Below are positions 21,791 through 34,939 of a DNA stretch of 64,000 nt, in pieces. The number at the start of each line of letters is the position of its first letter. Position 1 is the stretch's first letter. Where the stretch lies: contig NC_058196.1 in the NCBI RefSeq assembly GCF_907165205.1, positions 27,198,501-27,262,500 on the forward strand. Direction: 5' to 3'. The notes beneath the pieces are model-generated. The model saw nothing but the letters and a program-made list of their open reading frames with translations. It was not told the DNA's origin and did no database searches. A program made the translations under genes and the position numbers. This stretch comes from Coccinella septempunctata. Taxonomy: Eukaryota; Arthropoda; Insecta; Coleoptera; Coccinellidae.

Positions 21791-23270
21791 GTCTTAGGAT
21801 ATGGAGGGCATAGAATTTGTTTCGAAGATTCTAGAAAACCAAACAGTTGATTATTCAATAGAGAATTGCACTCCAGAGAGCTCTTCGAAGTCAACTCGAA
21901 AATGAAAAGTGAAAAAACAAAAAAAATTATTTTCTCCTAAATTTGGCCAGATATTTGAAATTTTGGTATGGAAATATAGGTTTTCGAACACGCTGAATCC
22001 ATTGCGAGTATTTTCGAAAGCCTATCTCTCTTCGTTTAGATTTTCGTCTCGGAAATGGCATTTTTCAAAAAATTGCAATTTTCAATCTGCGATATCTCCT
22101 GTTATATTCGTCTGATCCAATTGGGATTTCCGGTTTTATAATCAGCGTTGCCAAGGCTTCCACTCAAGCACAAAAAGTCGATTTCGAAAATCCTGATTTT
22201 TGGGTCAAAAATGAGCAAGGGGTTAGACCCCCCTAAAATGACCTATTTGCTACGCTGTCTGAAAAACAGGGTGTTGTATAACTGTCTTAGGATATGGAGT
22301 GCATAGAATTTGTTTCGAAGATTCTAGACAACCAAACAGTTGATGATTCAATAGAGAATTGCACTCCAGAGAGCTCTTCGAAGTCAACTCGAAAATGAAA
22401 AGTGAAAAAACAAAAAAAATTATTTTCTCCTAAATTTGGCCAGATATTTGAAATTTTGGTATGGAAATATAGGTTTTCGAACACGCTGAATCCATTGCGA
22501 GTATTTTCGAAAGCCTATCTCTCTTCGTTCAGATTTTCGTCTCGGAAATGGCATTTTTCAAAAAATTGCAATTTTCAATCTGCGATATCTCCTGTTATAT
22601 TCGTCTGATCCAATTGGGATTTCCGGTTTTATAATCAGCGTTGCCAAGGCTTTCACTCAAGCACAAAAACTCGATTTCGAAAATCTTGATTTTTTGGGTC
22701 AAAAATGAGCAAGGGGTTAGACCCCCCTAAAATGACATATTTGCTACTCTGTCTGAAAAACAGGGTGTTGTATAACTGTCTTAGGATATGGAGTGCATAG
22801 AATTTGTTTCGAAGATTCTAGAAAACCAAACAGTTGATGATTCAATAGAGAATTGCACTCCAGAGAGCTCTTCGAAGTCAACTCGAAAATGAAATGTGAA
22901 AAAACAAAAAAAATTATTTTCTCCTAAATTTGGCCAGATATTTGAAATTTTGGTATGGAAATATAGGTTTTCGAACACGCTGAATCTATTGCGAGCAATT
23001 TCGCAAGCCTATCTCTCTTCGTTTAGATTTTCGTCTCGGAAATGGCATTTTTCAAAAAATTGCAATTTTCAATCTGCGATATCTCCTGTTATATTCGTCT
23101 GATCCAAGTGGGATTTCCGGTTTTATAATCAGCGTTGCCAAGGCTTTCACTCAAGCACAAAAACTCGATTTCGAAAATCTTAATTTTTTGGGTCAAAAAT
23201 GAGCAAGGGGTTAGACCCCCCTAAAATGACCTATTTGCTACTCTGTCTGAAAAACAGGGTGTTGTATAAC
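21791..23270 (+). repeat. Satellite higher-order block, second copy (monomers 10-12)
   Basis: Repeats the variant order of 17841-19320. Monomers 13-14 that follow instead resemble monomers 7-8 (TTTAAATTTTCG, GAAACACAGGG and GGAGGGCATAG are shared), an offset of six monomers. The array has therefore been rearranged by more than one exchange. Confidence 0.72.
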
Positions 23271-24649
23271 TGTCTTAGGATATGGAGTGCATAGAATTTG
23301 TTTCGAAGATTCTAGAAAACCAAACAGTTGATGATTCAATAGAGAATTGCACTCCAGAGAGCTCTTCGAAGTCAACTCGAAAATGAAAAGTGAAAAAACA
23401 AAAAAAATTATTTTCTCCTAAATTTGGCCAGATATTTGAAATTTTGGTATGGAAATATAGGTTTTCGAACACGCTGAATCTATTGCGAGCAATTTCGCAA
23501 GCCTATCTCTCTTCGTTTAAATTTTCGTCTCGGAAATGGCATTTTTCAAAAAATTGCAATTTTCAATCTGCGATATCTCCTGTTATATTCGTCTGATTCA
23601 ATTGGGATTTCCGGTTTTATAATCAGCGTTGCCAAGGCTTCCACTCAAGCACAAAAACTCGATTTCGAAAATCTTGATTTTTTGGGTCAAAAATGAGCAA
23701 GGGGTTAGACCCCCCTAAAATGACCTATTTGCTACTCTGTCTGAAACACAGGGTGTTGTATTACTGTCTTAGGATATGGAGGGCATAGAATTTGTTTCGA
23801 AGATTCTAGAAAACCAAACAGTTGATTATTCAATAGAGAATTGCACTCCAGAGAGCTCTTCGAAGTCAACTCGAAAATGAAAAGTGAAAAAACAAAAAAA
23901 ATTATTTTCTCCTAAATTTGGCCAGATATTTGAAATTTTGGTATGGAAATATAGGTTTTCGAACACGCTGAATCTATTGCGAGCAATTTCGCAAGCTTAT
24001 CTCTCTTCGTTTAGATTTTCGTCTCGGAAATGGCATTTTTCAAAAAATTGCAATTTTCAATCTGCGATATCTCCTGTTATATTCGTCTGATGCAATTGGG
24101 ATTTCCGGTTTTATAATCAGCGTTGCCAAGGCTTCCACTCAAGCACAAAAACTCGATTTCGAAAATTTTGATTTTTTGGGTCAAAAATGAGCAAGGGGTT
24201 AGACTTCCCTAAAATGGCCTATTTGCTACTCTGTCTGAAAAACAGGGTATTATATTGCTGTCTTAAGATATGGAGTGCATAGAATTTGTTTCGGAGATTC
24301 TAGAAAACCAAACAGTTGATGATTCAATAGAGAATTGCACTCCAGAGAGCTCTTCGAAGTCAACTCGAAAATGAAAAGTGGAAAAACAAAAAAAATTATT
24401 TTCTCCTAAATTTGGCCAGATATTTGAGATTTTGGTATGAAAATATATGTTTTCGAACACGCTGAATCTATTGCGAGCAATTTCGCAAGCCTATCTCTCT
24501 TCGTTTACATTTTCGTCTCGGAAATGGCATTTTTCAAAAAATTGCAATTTTCAATCTGCGATATCTCCTGTTATATTCGTCTGATCCAATTGGGATTTCC
24601 GGTTTCATAATCAGCATTGCCAAGGCTTCCACCCTAGCATGCCCAAAAA

Positions 24650-24800
24650 GATGTCATAGATGTCATATATCGCAGAATAGGCTCTGGACCAGTGTGTCGG
24701 CCTCATCGTTTCCTCTTATTCCACAGCAACATAGCAGGTTTTCCGTCTGGTCGAAATGCTCTCTTGGAAGTGCATTTAAACATGAGACGAATGATCCGTG
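24650..24800 (-). pseudogene. LINE RNase H remnant
   Basis: On the minus strand a degenerate frame reads LLCCGIRGNDEADTL. This resembles the GHxGIxGNExAD motif near the end of the RNase H domain of R1/I-type non-LTR retrotransposons. The preceding Trp-Val-Pro-Gly-His part is not intact, and the frame breaks soon after. It directly abuts the satellite array. Confidence 0.45.
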
Positions 24801-26955
24801 GTCCCAAGTAAACAGCCCTCATTCTAGATTAAACAGTTTGAAGTGAACAAAACGTACGATCCGCGTGATGAAAAATCTACAACTCATCACTACATCACGC
24901 GTTCGAAAAAAGTCCAACATGCTGGAGATAATTGCATGCGCTCCGGCTAATTTAACGTGCGCGCAGAAGAAATTGCCAGGACGATTTATCGCTCCATGAA
25001 TAACTCCACCAGGACCGATGGACGATATCGATCAACGCTCGGATAAGTAAACTGATAAACTGAATTTCCATATCGGGCCCGCGGATCGTCTGGAGTAGCT
25101 GGAAGTTAATTGATCACGTAAAACAATGAAAACATCGTTGGCGGTGGTGCGTGGCTTTACGCGCGGACGGTTCATGAATAAATTTCGCAGATCGACTGGA
25201 TGGTGTATGTGCGGTAGTTAATCGTTTTTATGTCTTATATGCCTCCTTGCGGGGCCCAGTTTCAATTAAAGCTCGCTTCGACCCTGCCTCTCGTCATTCT
25301 TCATCGCTACATAGGAGAATATCCGTTTTAGTTATATACATACTTCCAATGAGTATACAGGGTGTACTGTAAACTGTTACAAAAGATATGATTTTTCAAC
25401 TTGTTTTAGACAACTTTTAATTCATTTGATTCTTTGTCGATTTATACCTATGAAAAGAGTATGATTCTGAGTATTATTTTAATTTTTTAGTCTCATACAT
25501 AGATTGGGTGTAACTTCGTCAGTATCACATGTATTGTGCTCGTGAAAACTACCGAAGCTTTTAACATAATATGGTTCTTGAAAATAATGACTGTAGTTTT
25601 TTCTTAAACCTTATGATTCTTGTGTATAAGGAATAGAAAGTATCAAAATAAACTACATTAACACAATTGTTTTATTTTTTTCTCAACCTTAGACAGCCAA
25701 TATTTTTTTCGAGAAATTGGGGCTTCGACCATGACCTCAAATAGTCTCACTTTTAAAGCTTATTATTTGATAGAGATCATTGACATTTCAAAGATAATTC
25801 AATGAGAAGTGTTTCACTCCAAGATCCATAAGTTCAATTGAAGGTTTCCGAAACAAAGCTACTTGTGATATTGTGACTGAGGATAATACCTACTTAATTA
25901 ACTGGAGGTGCTATGGTGGTAGAGAATCTCGTATAAAGTGAAAACCTTATTTCAGTGAAAATCATATGCTTTAGTTTCTTGTTCAATTATAGATTTTGTC
26001 AATTATTCGTCACATGATTTCTGTCGAGTATACGCCACATTAATTCAATATTTCTCATCAGTTTTTTCCCTATTTCTCATTCGCTTACTATTTCAATAAG
26101 AAACAACACCAGTATTTTATTTTTTTTTCGGTTTCAATTCAGTTAGAACCCATTTTTATTGAAGAGTTTTGAACCATATCAGATACAAGAATCCGTAGAT
26201 GAATTCAGGAGCACTTTGAATTTGGCAATTAAAACGAATACACCTTCGTTTGGTACAAAATGTTAACATTTTGTAACATTATGTTAATTTATTGTCTATT
26301 TCAACTATCACCTTGTTATCCTAACTTCTCGTTGTAAAATTCTGATAGGCGATCAATCGCATCTTAACGATCGATTTAAAACGTTCGATCGACAGTTATC
26401 CAGCTAAATTAGCAAATTTATCGAAAAACAGAACTGGTGATCGTAAACTTTTATCGCTGTACCGAAATCCCAGATATTCAGGAAACTGCTGTTTTTTTCC
26501 CATATACTGACAGTATTTCACACATATCTCTCATTAACAACTACTGACGATTGTTTTCATTAGACGCGTTTATGTCTAATAAAATTTAATTTTTATAGCT
26601 ATTGAATAGGCTGAGCAGCAATTAAATTTAATTTTGACGATAAGGTCGTTAGATTTATGTCATTGGCGTATTTTAACATTAATATTCAGTTGAGACATGT
26701 TTCAATGGAAATTTGTCAAGTTGCTTTCTTATACATATGGTGGGGCAAATACAAGTAGATAAACGGTAAATTGGGGACATTATTGTCATCGATGCTCAGT
26801 TTGAAAGTGAAAAATTTCCTTCCAAACATTATTTCACCATACCTTGCTGTTATATAGGAAAATATACCTACAAGAAAGAGTTCCAGGAGAAGAAAAACCG
26901 AATTTTTCTGTAGGAAACTTCGGAGACTAGAACTTCCTTGAGAATTTTAACACTC
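24801..26955. other. Non-coding; GC-rich island about 24850-25300
   Basis: The first 450 bp are CpG-rich and unique ('gctccggctaatttaacgtg', 'cgcgcagaagaaattgccag'). A lone TA-CAGGGTG element end sits at 25357. The rest is AT-rich. Around 26345-26460 there is a run of ATCGAT-like sites ('cgatcaatcgcatcttaacg', 'atcgatttaaaacgttcgat') that could be a regulatory cluster. No gene is seen. Confidence 0.35.
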
Positions 26956-27330
26956 CAAGATCTGAGAAGTATCTGGATGTTAAAAAGAATATTTTGCATC
27001 TCCTCACTGTATTATTTACAAGGCTTTGTTGCCTAAGGAAGCTCCTAATGAGAAAAGGTAGGTATTTGCTGATTCTTTGGCAAGGAAGATGAAATTCCTG
27101 ATCACCTTATGGTGACAGAATACCTCACCATTGCAAGGCAACGAAAAAAATGCTTTAGTCGGGGAATTTGCAGGGTTCAGGAGGTTGAGAAACGGCCGAT
27201 CTTTCAATTATTTAGAATATGTTTTTCCTCTTGTTCAATAAACCTTCCAGTTCCAATTGTACGTACTGGATTATCTACTTCCTTAGAAAAAGTGGAAATT
27301 GTGTCTCTACAAAAGCATTTCCATTGAAAT
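26956..27330 (+). pseudogene. LINE C-terminal remnant (RNase-H type), copy 1
   Basis: Pieces of frame correspond to the copy at 43043: an LxxLCCLRKLLMRKG-like stretch near 27025, then EYLTIARQRKKCFSRGICRV near 27118. The frames are interrupted, so it cannot make a protein. It belongs with the remnants at 43043 and 52520 and not with the MHIRWFHK-type LINE. Confidence 0.6.
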
Positions 27331-30300
27331 ATGCCTAATTAGGGTCACCGAAAAATAGAAAGTAGTACTACAAAAACAACCAGTCAATAATTAATATATT
27401 TCCAAAACGTAATAAATTTTTATGTGACGTTCTGTAATAAAATGTTACGAGATACTTTATGTCCAGTCCTAATTCACGAGTTGCAAAAATTCAATCTGAA
27501 TTGCAACTTAGGGATATAAAATTTTAAAGGATAAATTTGAATAAATCGTTGAATGTTCTGAATATTATCGGCTGTCAGAGAATGGCGAGGCAACCATAAA
27601 TCTTCAACTCTCATAGGAATTCATCGAATTATTCAGTAATACTTCTCATTTTGCTGAAATTTTATACGGTTATTTCAATAACTATCACCCCATCTGCATT
27701 TTGGACATCGAATTTAGTAAATCAAATAGGAATAAGTTTCAAAGCAAATTTCTTTCGAACATATAGCATATATTAAAATTAACAACAAACACTTTTCAGA
27801 ATTTCAAATATAGAATTAGAGCCCTTCCAAAATCACTCCTGAAACCGCCAGTGATTCTACCCAGTCTATCTTGTCCACCTCAACAAATATACCCTCAAAA
27901 TGAGAATTCGCTCGATGGTGAATCACTACGTGGACATCCCTGTCCAAATGACTAATATCTATGCTCGCTGCCATACTCGACATTTCCATAGAACACGAGG
28001 GGCATGAATCCCGCCTCAATTAACGACGTACCACGTGAAACACGGTGTTAAAAGGCGACTTTTTCGTCGTCGAGACTCTCTAATGGAACGTCCTATTTAC
28101 GATCGCCATCCGCTCGTATTTCGTACGCGTAAAAATCACAGAAGATTAAAACATTCCGGACGCGGCCACAGAGTTAAGTGCGAGTTTCTGTGAATTATCA
28201 TCGACGCGAGACGCGGACATCAGTTTTACGAACGAGGGACTAAATTATGGAGAATGCGATATTGGACGCTCGATCTATTCGCTCGCGGTTTTCGTTTAGA
28301 TAATTTCTAGTCGAGACCAGAGAGGTGTTTGGCTAGCCGAGAGGATTTGTGGACGATCAGGTGGAATTTATAACGCGGAAAAAGTTCGAACGGGTAAATT
28401 TATTGGAGATTGTTGGCAACATTGTTTTCTCATCCGGCTAGAAGGACCAATTCTAATTGTTTTATGATTGAGTGATCTCATTAGATAAGAGAATTGGAAA
28501 ATCATTCAGTCCTCATTTAATAATTCCCCAAAAAATATTTTACCGTTAAAATAGCATTAGATTGATCTCCCCACACATACCGCCGCCTCGAAAAATGGTT
28601 CCGAAACTACATGAATTTCGAATTTGGTGGCTAATTGCAGTGCATTTCACATAATCATGATTTCACGCACGACGATCCTGGTATAAAATGACTGTTATTA
28701 CCTTTCAACTTTCGTTGAGAAATCGTTGTTTTACCGAAATAATTGGCGTGCGTTTTTTGTCAGTCAATTTCGCTCGATCAATTTTATACTGGTTTATTTA
28801 GTGACTCCAAACCGGCATGGGCCATGGGGACTGGTTTATACCTTCTCTCTGAAACATGCACGGCCTGCTGGATGGCTGTGTAGTACGTTGTTGCCGGCGA
28901 CTGTTCGGGTCCGAGGCAGGACAATCAGACATTCACAATTTAATTCCAACCCAAGCACGAAAACTGGCTACCATGAGTTGAGCTTCTGGTCATTGAGGTG
29001 GATTGAAGAAGAAAACACAAACAGCAACCATCCAGCTTATCTAAGAACCGCACATTTGGATGGCCCAATGCCCAATCATGATACGTCAATCAAGGCTCCT
29101 AAGAAAGTTGCCAGATCTCAGAAGGCTTAATTCTATCAATATTCAGTCTACCAGAATAAGATTCGATGTGAAATTTGGCGCCCCATGCGTGGCCTAGTGT
29201 TTAAGTAAATAATAACTGGGGAATAAATATACTTATGTATTTCATTTTCCGTTTGCAGTTATCTGGTATAAGTTGAAGCGAATCGCATCTGGTGCATCCG
29301 GCAACGTCGCACTGTCCAGTTCACTGGCCCCATCTCGCGAATATTTCAGACATCTCGCGTAGCTCTCAATGGACAACGTCACACATGGATTTCTCATTAA
29401 GTTTTCTCATCGCTCCCCCATTTTTCTCATTTTTCGCGTGCGTCTTTTTTTTTCAGACCTTTAACGATCGCAGAAATATATCTCTCGGCTCTCGGACAAT
29501 GCCGCCGAGTTGTTTACGACCCCTGCCCGGCTAGGTATGAGAATGAAATCGAATCTCGACTCGGCATAAATCCCGCTCTTCTAAATTGGGATTGGATCGC
29601 TCGTATTTCTCGATTATAATGGAATGTTTTTCGTTCTTCCCGATCGGGGATATGGGTGGGTTTGCTGATTGCGATTCAGCTGGTTTATGTACTCGAAGCG
29701 GCGCTGAGTTGTCGCGAGTACCGGAAAAACGACACAAATTCCATACACAGATCCATTATATTTAAGAGTGAAGCCTAAAGGTCCTGAACTTGATCTGAAA
29801 TGGGTCGTTTCTTGAAGTTTCGCATGTTTCAATAATTTCATTTCACGCCCATCTCGAAAAAGTGACATTTTACATACCAAATTCCGACTATTTTTGAAGG
29901 CGAGTATTTTTCGTCCGCAGACACTTTTTGTCCGCAAAATCTTTTAATCCGCTGCCGTCACCGTTTTACATCACGGTTCGAGAGTTGGATTGAGTCATTT
30001 TCGTGAATCTACGATTCAATTAAAACATAAGTGCCTGTATTGACAATTGTCATTTGCTGTTGTCAAATTAATTCTTCACGAAATCCGCTAGATTTTACTA
30101 GTGGATTGAGAAGCAGAGCTAGAGCGACGTGGTAGAGGCCAGCAAACTAGTCGATGAAAAAATGTGACATCCACTTCGGCAAAAACTATTTGTAAAAGTT
30201 TTTATTGCACTGTGTTCATTTATTTATTCAATTATCTATTATCTCAATAGTCTTATTGTTACTGTCTCATTGATTCTTTTCACCGTATTCATTGTTATAC

Positions 30301-32363
30301 GAGAATTTTATATCTATTTGTATATCTTATTGAGTGTTTTCATTATTCGTATGTTGTGAGGTCTTTGTTTTCTGGTACCAATTGAAATTCGTTTCCCTTG
30401 TATTGCATCGTTTCCGAGCCCTGATGTAAATATTGAAGATATCGAAATGTCGGCCTTTCAATAAAGCAGTTTCCTCAAAAAAGACTTATACCTATTATTG
30501 ATACAGATTATTGTTGTTTTTATTCAATTTTTAAGACAATTTTCTTGTTGTTTTTTCATCAGGGTGACTTTTTGTCTTGTTCGTATATTTTAACAGTAGA
30601 TTGTTGAAGTTTTTTCACCACTTTTTCAGGTTCAGCAAAACAAAATTTCTCTTACAATAAGGTAGCTAAACCTATGACACTTTATTTTTTGACCACGGTT
30701 TCATTCAGTCAGAGTATACGCAGTTTGTCGAATTTCATAGATATTTTTTGTTTTCAAAATCAAATTACTCAAAAACGGCGCACTATAGGAGAAAATATGA
30801 AGAATATATTTATTTTTCAAAATGAAAAAAACTGGAAGATGAAAGTGGAATGTTGTATCCGGAAAAGATTCATCACATCGATGAAAAACAATATTCCGAA
30901 AATCATTCCATTCGAAAACATCGTTTGTGAGATATAACCCAAAATCAAATTTTTTTATGGATATCCAACAGTCTGTATCTTTTCAACCGAGCCGAACTGA
31001 AAAAAATGGTAAAGGGAAAAAGTGTTTCTTTCAACCTAAGGAATCTTGTGTTGAAACGAATATACTAGTCAGAGACTCACATGAATAATTAATATTGTTG
31101 ATATATTCCACGATGTTTTTGTAAGTAATTTATAGATTTTATCGAAGAGTCATGTTGAGAAGATGCGATTTGGAAAAAGATCAAGATGATTTTTACTTGG
31201 GGTTGTAAGATTCTGCTTGTACTGAATCTTTTTGTGAACTTCCCAATGTTTTTTTCGTAGAGGATCTCGTGATTGAGATATTATGAAAATTATGACCTCT
31301 GGTGTGAAATACACAACAGCGCCAGTCGCCGATCAATCCGATTAGCTGCGTCCGCTCACGGCATCCGTCGCAACCCTATAGCGACAAAAAAAAACGAGGA
31401 TAAAATCGAAAGAATGCCGGTACAAGAGAAACGTCGAAAACCGTTTATAAATAACGACATGGATGCACGTGAAACTTGCAGTTAGGCTACCTGGTAATGC
31501 ATGTACGCCGGTTTTTAAAATTATGACGGGGGGATAGTATACGGCCGGTCCCAGGTAGTCATTTGCGTCGCGGCACGCAATCTAGAAGGCAGGTTGCGTC
31601 TTCTTGCGGCCCGCCATTATCATCTCACGTCCCCGATTCATCATAAATTCGGACCCGGGACATGTTTGAGAAACGGCTTCGGTAAGCGGTTTTTTTCCCT
31701 TATTTCTTTTCGTTGGGTTATAAGTTTTTTTTTACTGCGGTTACTGCATGATGCGACGGGTAATTGCGGTCGAAAATTGCACGTGAAATTAATAATAGCG
31801 CCGCTCGAAATTACGTACGTCGCTTCATTTTTTCCGGAACGTTTGTTTGTAGAATGCAGAAGAAGTGGGAAATTGGTCGGTTGATTCTGGGGAGCAATTT
31901 GAGACGATTAAATCGGGTTTGGTCGATAACCGAAATTCGGCTTCCCGTCAATCATGCTAATGGCGGAATTTTCATACTCGAAATTCGGGAAAGTATTATT
32001 ATTTTTTTTAACTTTTTAATGCTGGCACATTTTTCTCATAGCTTGTGTTGAAGAGCTCGCCTTTTGTGATTTGTGAAATACAGACAGTATTTTTTTTATA
32101 TTTATTTTTACTGCTGCTTCATATTACTTCAAATCTAACAGTTGAATTTGTAAAAAATTTAGATTAACGAAAAATATTATGTTTCTCATTTATTCTTCTC
32201 CTAACACTTGATACTACCAAAAACTAAACCATCCAATAATTTTTTATCGATGTCAGGAACTGAGTTTACTTGGATTTTATATAGTGTATATTTATATAAT
32301 CTTGGGTGAGATTTAGAACGACACATGTACATAAACAATATAATCCCATACAATCTTAGTACA
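27331..32363. other. Non-coding; several GC-rich islands
   Basis: AT-rich sequence broken by CpG-rich blocks at about 28010-28330, 28860-28930, 29290-29720 and 31300-31960. A 134-codon plus-strand frame (28726-29130) and others in the islands have no recognisable domain. Apart from the TIR-family remnant at 30563-31087, listed separately, I see no transposon or gene. Confidence 0.35.
30563..31087 (+). mobile_element. Degraded member of the 48531-type TIR family
   Basis: The left part 'cttgttcgtatattttaaca' then 'gtagattgttgaag', the middle 'aaaaacaatattccgaaaat' and the right part 'ggaatcttgtgttgaaacga' then 'atatactagtcagagactca' align in order with 48531-49059. Both termini have decayed and it is non-coding. 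Confidence 0.6.
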
Positions 32364-32860
32364 CAGGATGTATCAAAAGGTGAGGCTTTTTTTTTAAGAG
32401 AAGGTAGAACTGGTCAAAATAAAGCGTTTCACCAGTGATCACCTATACAAAACTATAAAAATGACAAAGTTTAAACAAAATTGAAAATTATTACCGAAAT
32501 AGATCATAATACGACCCTAGATCATTTGTTATCTGAATAATCTTACATCAATGGAAAAAGGTTATCTAGTGATGACTGACTCAACCAAATGGTTTCGTTT
32601 AGGATATTGGCCCGTTCGATTTTTACGTGGAAATGAAAATGCAAACTTAGGATTCAAAAAGATTGGACAATTCCTCCGGAATTGTTGTTTCCATTAATAT
32701 TCAAACTTAGGATTGCCAAATTTATTTCATTATTTAGTTACTTGAACGATTTCATGAAATTGCTCATCTCGATACCAACTGACAGAAAAATACTAAGGAC
32801 CAAATGTAAAAAAATAGAATATAATTTGAAAATTCCTCTAATAGAATTCGTCTTAATTAT
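32364..32860 (+). mobile_element. TIR-family member related to 62567-63455, left part
   Basis: Begins CAGGATGTATCAAAAGGTGA after a TA and continues through 'gaaggtagaactggtcaaaa' and 'atacgaccctagatcatttg'. A segment around 'caaacttaggatt' is duplicated (32644 and 32702). It then follows the complete element to about 32860, where the match is lost. Confidence 0.75.
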
Positions 32861-32898
32861 ATATTAGTAGTTATTTAATCAACTAGGTCATTAATGAA

Positions 32899-32928
32899 AG
32901 CGATTAATGTTCGAGTTCATTAATCGCT
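32899..32928. promoter_or_regulatory. Inverted ATTA pair, AGCGATTAATG
   Basis: AGCGATTAATG at 32899-32909 is repeated as its exact reverse complement at 32918-32928 across an 8-nt spacer. Further ATTAAT cores lie on both sides (32888, 32930). TAAT/ATTA is the homeodomain core, so this could be a paired homeodomain site, but the function is inferred only from the motif. Confidence 0.35.
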
Positions 32929-33504
32929 CAATTAATAAACGAGTTTACAAGATTTTTCCGTCGACCACATTTCCAATTTAATGTGAATTCTTGATTGCAA
33001 AAATTTTCTATCGATACCTAGTCAAATTTGACACCTTATAAATTTTCTATATGGTCATATCGAAATTTTGATATTTATGCGGCCAATCGAACAATTCGAG
33101 GAGTCCATAGAGGGCATATTCGAATTGTGACATTTTGAGTAAATCACTTAGATATCATTCCCTATTATATCTGTCAAAGAATGCGTGGAGCTGGTGGAAG
33201 CTGGAGTTGTAGTACATGGATAAATTGATTACTCTCTAACCATCATAATTCACCCGCTAGGTACTACGAAAATCAATGCGACATACAAATATAATAATTA
33301 ATTGGGGAACTGCTGAATACTTCTATGTTCGATTACCCATGACAATAATGCATTAATAGGAAATTAACCAGTAAAAAGGTTTATTAACAGCTAATTTCGT
33401 GTACGTTAAACAGTGCTATTATCAAGAGATCGGCGGAAATAAATATTTTCATAATGCAACAAATCAGATAGACCCGGATGAATCGAACCATTGACTGCCG
33501 TATA

Positions 33505-33750
33505 CAGAGTGTATTCGAAGGTGAGGCTTTTTTTTCAACAGATGGTAGAACTGGTCAAAACGAAGCGTTTCACCAAAAATCAACCATACAAAATGGCACA
33601 GTTGAAAATGATAACTGAAATAGATCCTGATACGACCCTAGACCGTTTGTTAGCTGAATTATCGCAAAGCAGTGGAAAAAAACTTATCTCCTGATTCGAC
33701 CATGTGCTTTCGTTGAGGATATTAGATCCAATACGTAAAAATTGCAGCGT
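33505..33750 (+). mobile_element. TIR-family member related to 62567-63455, left fragment
   Basis: Begins CAGAGTGTATTCGAAGGTGA after TA, continues 'gatggtagaactggtcaaaa' and 'gatcctgatacgaccctaga', and stops near 33750 where a CpG-rich block begins. The 67-codon frame 33491-33694 is element sequence. Confidence 0.72.
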
Positions 33751-34409
33751 TTCAAACGTACGGCCAACTCTCCTATCGCCGTGCCCCATCGCGTCCTCGC
33801 CCCGAACGAAACGGCAGAAAAACCCGGACAAATGAAGCCATTTTGAATCTGCTTTATTGAGTGGCCGAATTCGGCGTCCCAACCCGCGATACATCCCGTG
33901 GGCCGGGGTCCGCCGCACAACAATGGGCCCGTAGCTCACTCGAAACGGCGCTCGTAAATCGCGGCGGCCGAGCGTTCCGCGGCTAATGTACCGACCACAC
34001 TTCGCAGAAACGCGCCGCGGCATCGTTCCCGCGATCTCGGGGCCCCCGCTCTCCCCACGCCCCGGCAACAGGGATAAAGTGTTCTTAATGGCGATTTGCG
34101 AGCGTTAACATTATATCTTAGCAAGGGCAATTACAAAAATCCTCACGGCCGTTACGATTTACTGGCGGTCGTACGGGGAACTGACGAATAGGCGGAAACG
34201 CGGCTTCATGATGCGGCCCGAAGGAATACATAGGGTGAAAATTGATTGCGTTCGTCGGAATTGGTTTTTGAATGAGCAGGATATTGATTTTCCCCATAGC
34301 CTGTGTAGAATTTCTGATGTAACCTCACTAAAATGGATTTTATATTTTTCTGAAAAGCTACTCTTTTCCACTCTAAGCACAAGACTAAAAAAAAGTCGAA
34401 TATAGTGTA
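33751..34409. other. GC-rich island about 33760-34220
   Basis: One of the most CpG-rich blocks in the window ('gcggccgagcgttccgcggc'). A 162-codon minus-strand frame (33580-34068) overlaps other long frames and also runs into the transposon fragment on its left, so it is unlikely to be a gene. Candidate regulatory element only. Confidence 0.35.
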
Positions 34410-34939
34410 CAGGGTGGGCAAAATTGGTGATACCTGAATTCCAACTTTTTCAACCCAACGAGAAAGAGCAAAATACATGGTACATTACGGTCGTCTTTTT
34501 TCGAGAATCTAATAATGCCATCAACTGCATTCCTCTATCTTCTTTTGTTTTCGAGTTATAGATCAGAATTAAAATTTCCACTTTGGTCATTATCTCCGTT
34601 TCTGTTTGTGCTAGGATGTTGAAATGAAGACATTATACATACAGACACTATTTTTATAACAATCCACTATGAGTTTTTTCAACAGGTATCTTTGCTGAGC
34701 TATAACATAAAGATGTATGTTTTCTTTTGAATACAGTAGTTTGAAATGACTTAGAAAGACTGAGAGTGATGTAGGTATAATATATTTCTAAAACGGTTAA
34801 AAAATGGCGATTCTTTCTTAGTCATTTTACATTATTGTTTTCTTAAGAAAAAACACAACTTTATGTTATAGCTCAGCAAATAAACCTGTAGGAAAAAATT
34901 ATAGTACGCCATTGGATTGCTACCGAAAAAGTGTCTCTA
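34410..34939. mobile_element. Foldback TIR element, interrupted
   Basis: Starts TA-CAGGGTGGGCAAAATTGG. An inner pair of arms is visible: 'tttgctgagctataacataa' near 34688 and its complement 'tttatgttatagctcagcaa' near 34860, with flanking sequence also paired (AACAATCCA and TGGATTGCT). The right arm is interrupted at 34938 by the element 34940-35878. The expected right terminus is not found beyond that insertion. Confidence 0.68.

Larger units (their letters stand above)
17343..24638 (+). repeat. Satellite array, about 15 monomers of 494 bp
   Basis: Tandem monomers start near 17343, 17841, 18331, 18826, 19321, 19812, 20306, 20799, 21297, 21791, 22284, 22778, 23272, 23765 and 24260; the last is cut after about 379 bp. 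Landmarks in every monomer are 'cttaggatatggagtgcata', 'gaattgcactccagagagc', 'gaaatggcatttttcaaaaa', 'tttataatcagcgttgccaa' and 'gagcaaggggttagaccccc'. Inner copies differ at only a few positions, while the first and last are more diverged, as expected if unequal exchange homogenises the middle. The 65- and 68-codon frames repeated on both strands are by-products of the repeat. Confidence 0.97.

Noticed and set aside
17956..24460. Repeated open frames of 65 codons (minus) and 68 codons (plus) in nearly every satellite monomer
   Set aside because: They recur because the monomers are near-identical, occur on both strands over the same bases, contain no recognisable domain, and are broken in several monomers without other change.
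17343..24638. CRISPR-like array
   Set aside because: There are no short repeats with unique spacers; the whole 494-bp unit repeats. The context is eukaryotic.
17343..24638. Satellite derived from a CAGGGTG-type TIR element
   Set aside because: Each monomer contains 'aaacagggtgttg', but it is not preceded by TA and no inverted partner end is present. One 7-mer is too little evidence.
28726..29130. 134-codon plus-strand frame
   Set aside because: No domain, no splice or promoter context, composition changes along its length.
33580..34068. 162-codon minus-strand frame as a gene
   Set aside because: It overlaps other long frames in a stop-poor GC-rich block and runs into a transposon fragment at one end. 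No domain is recognised.
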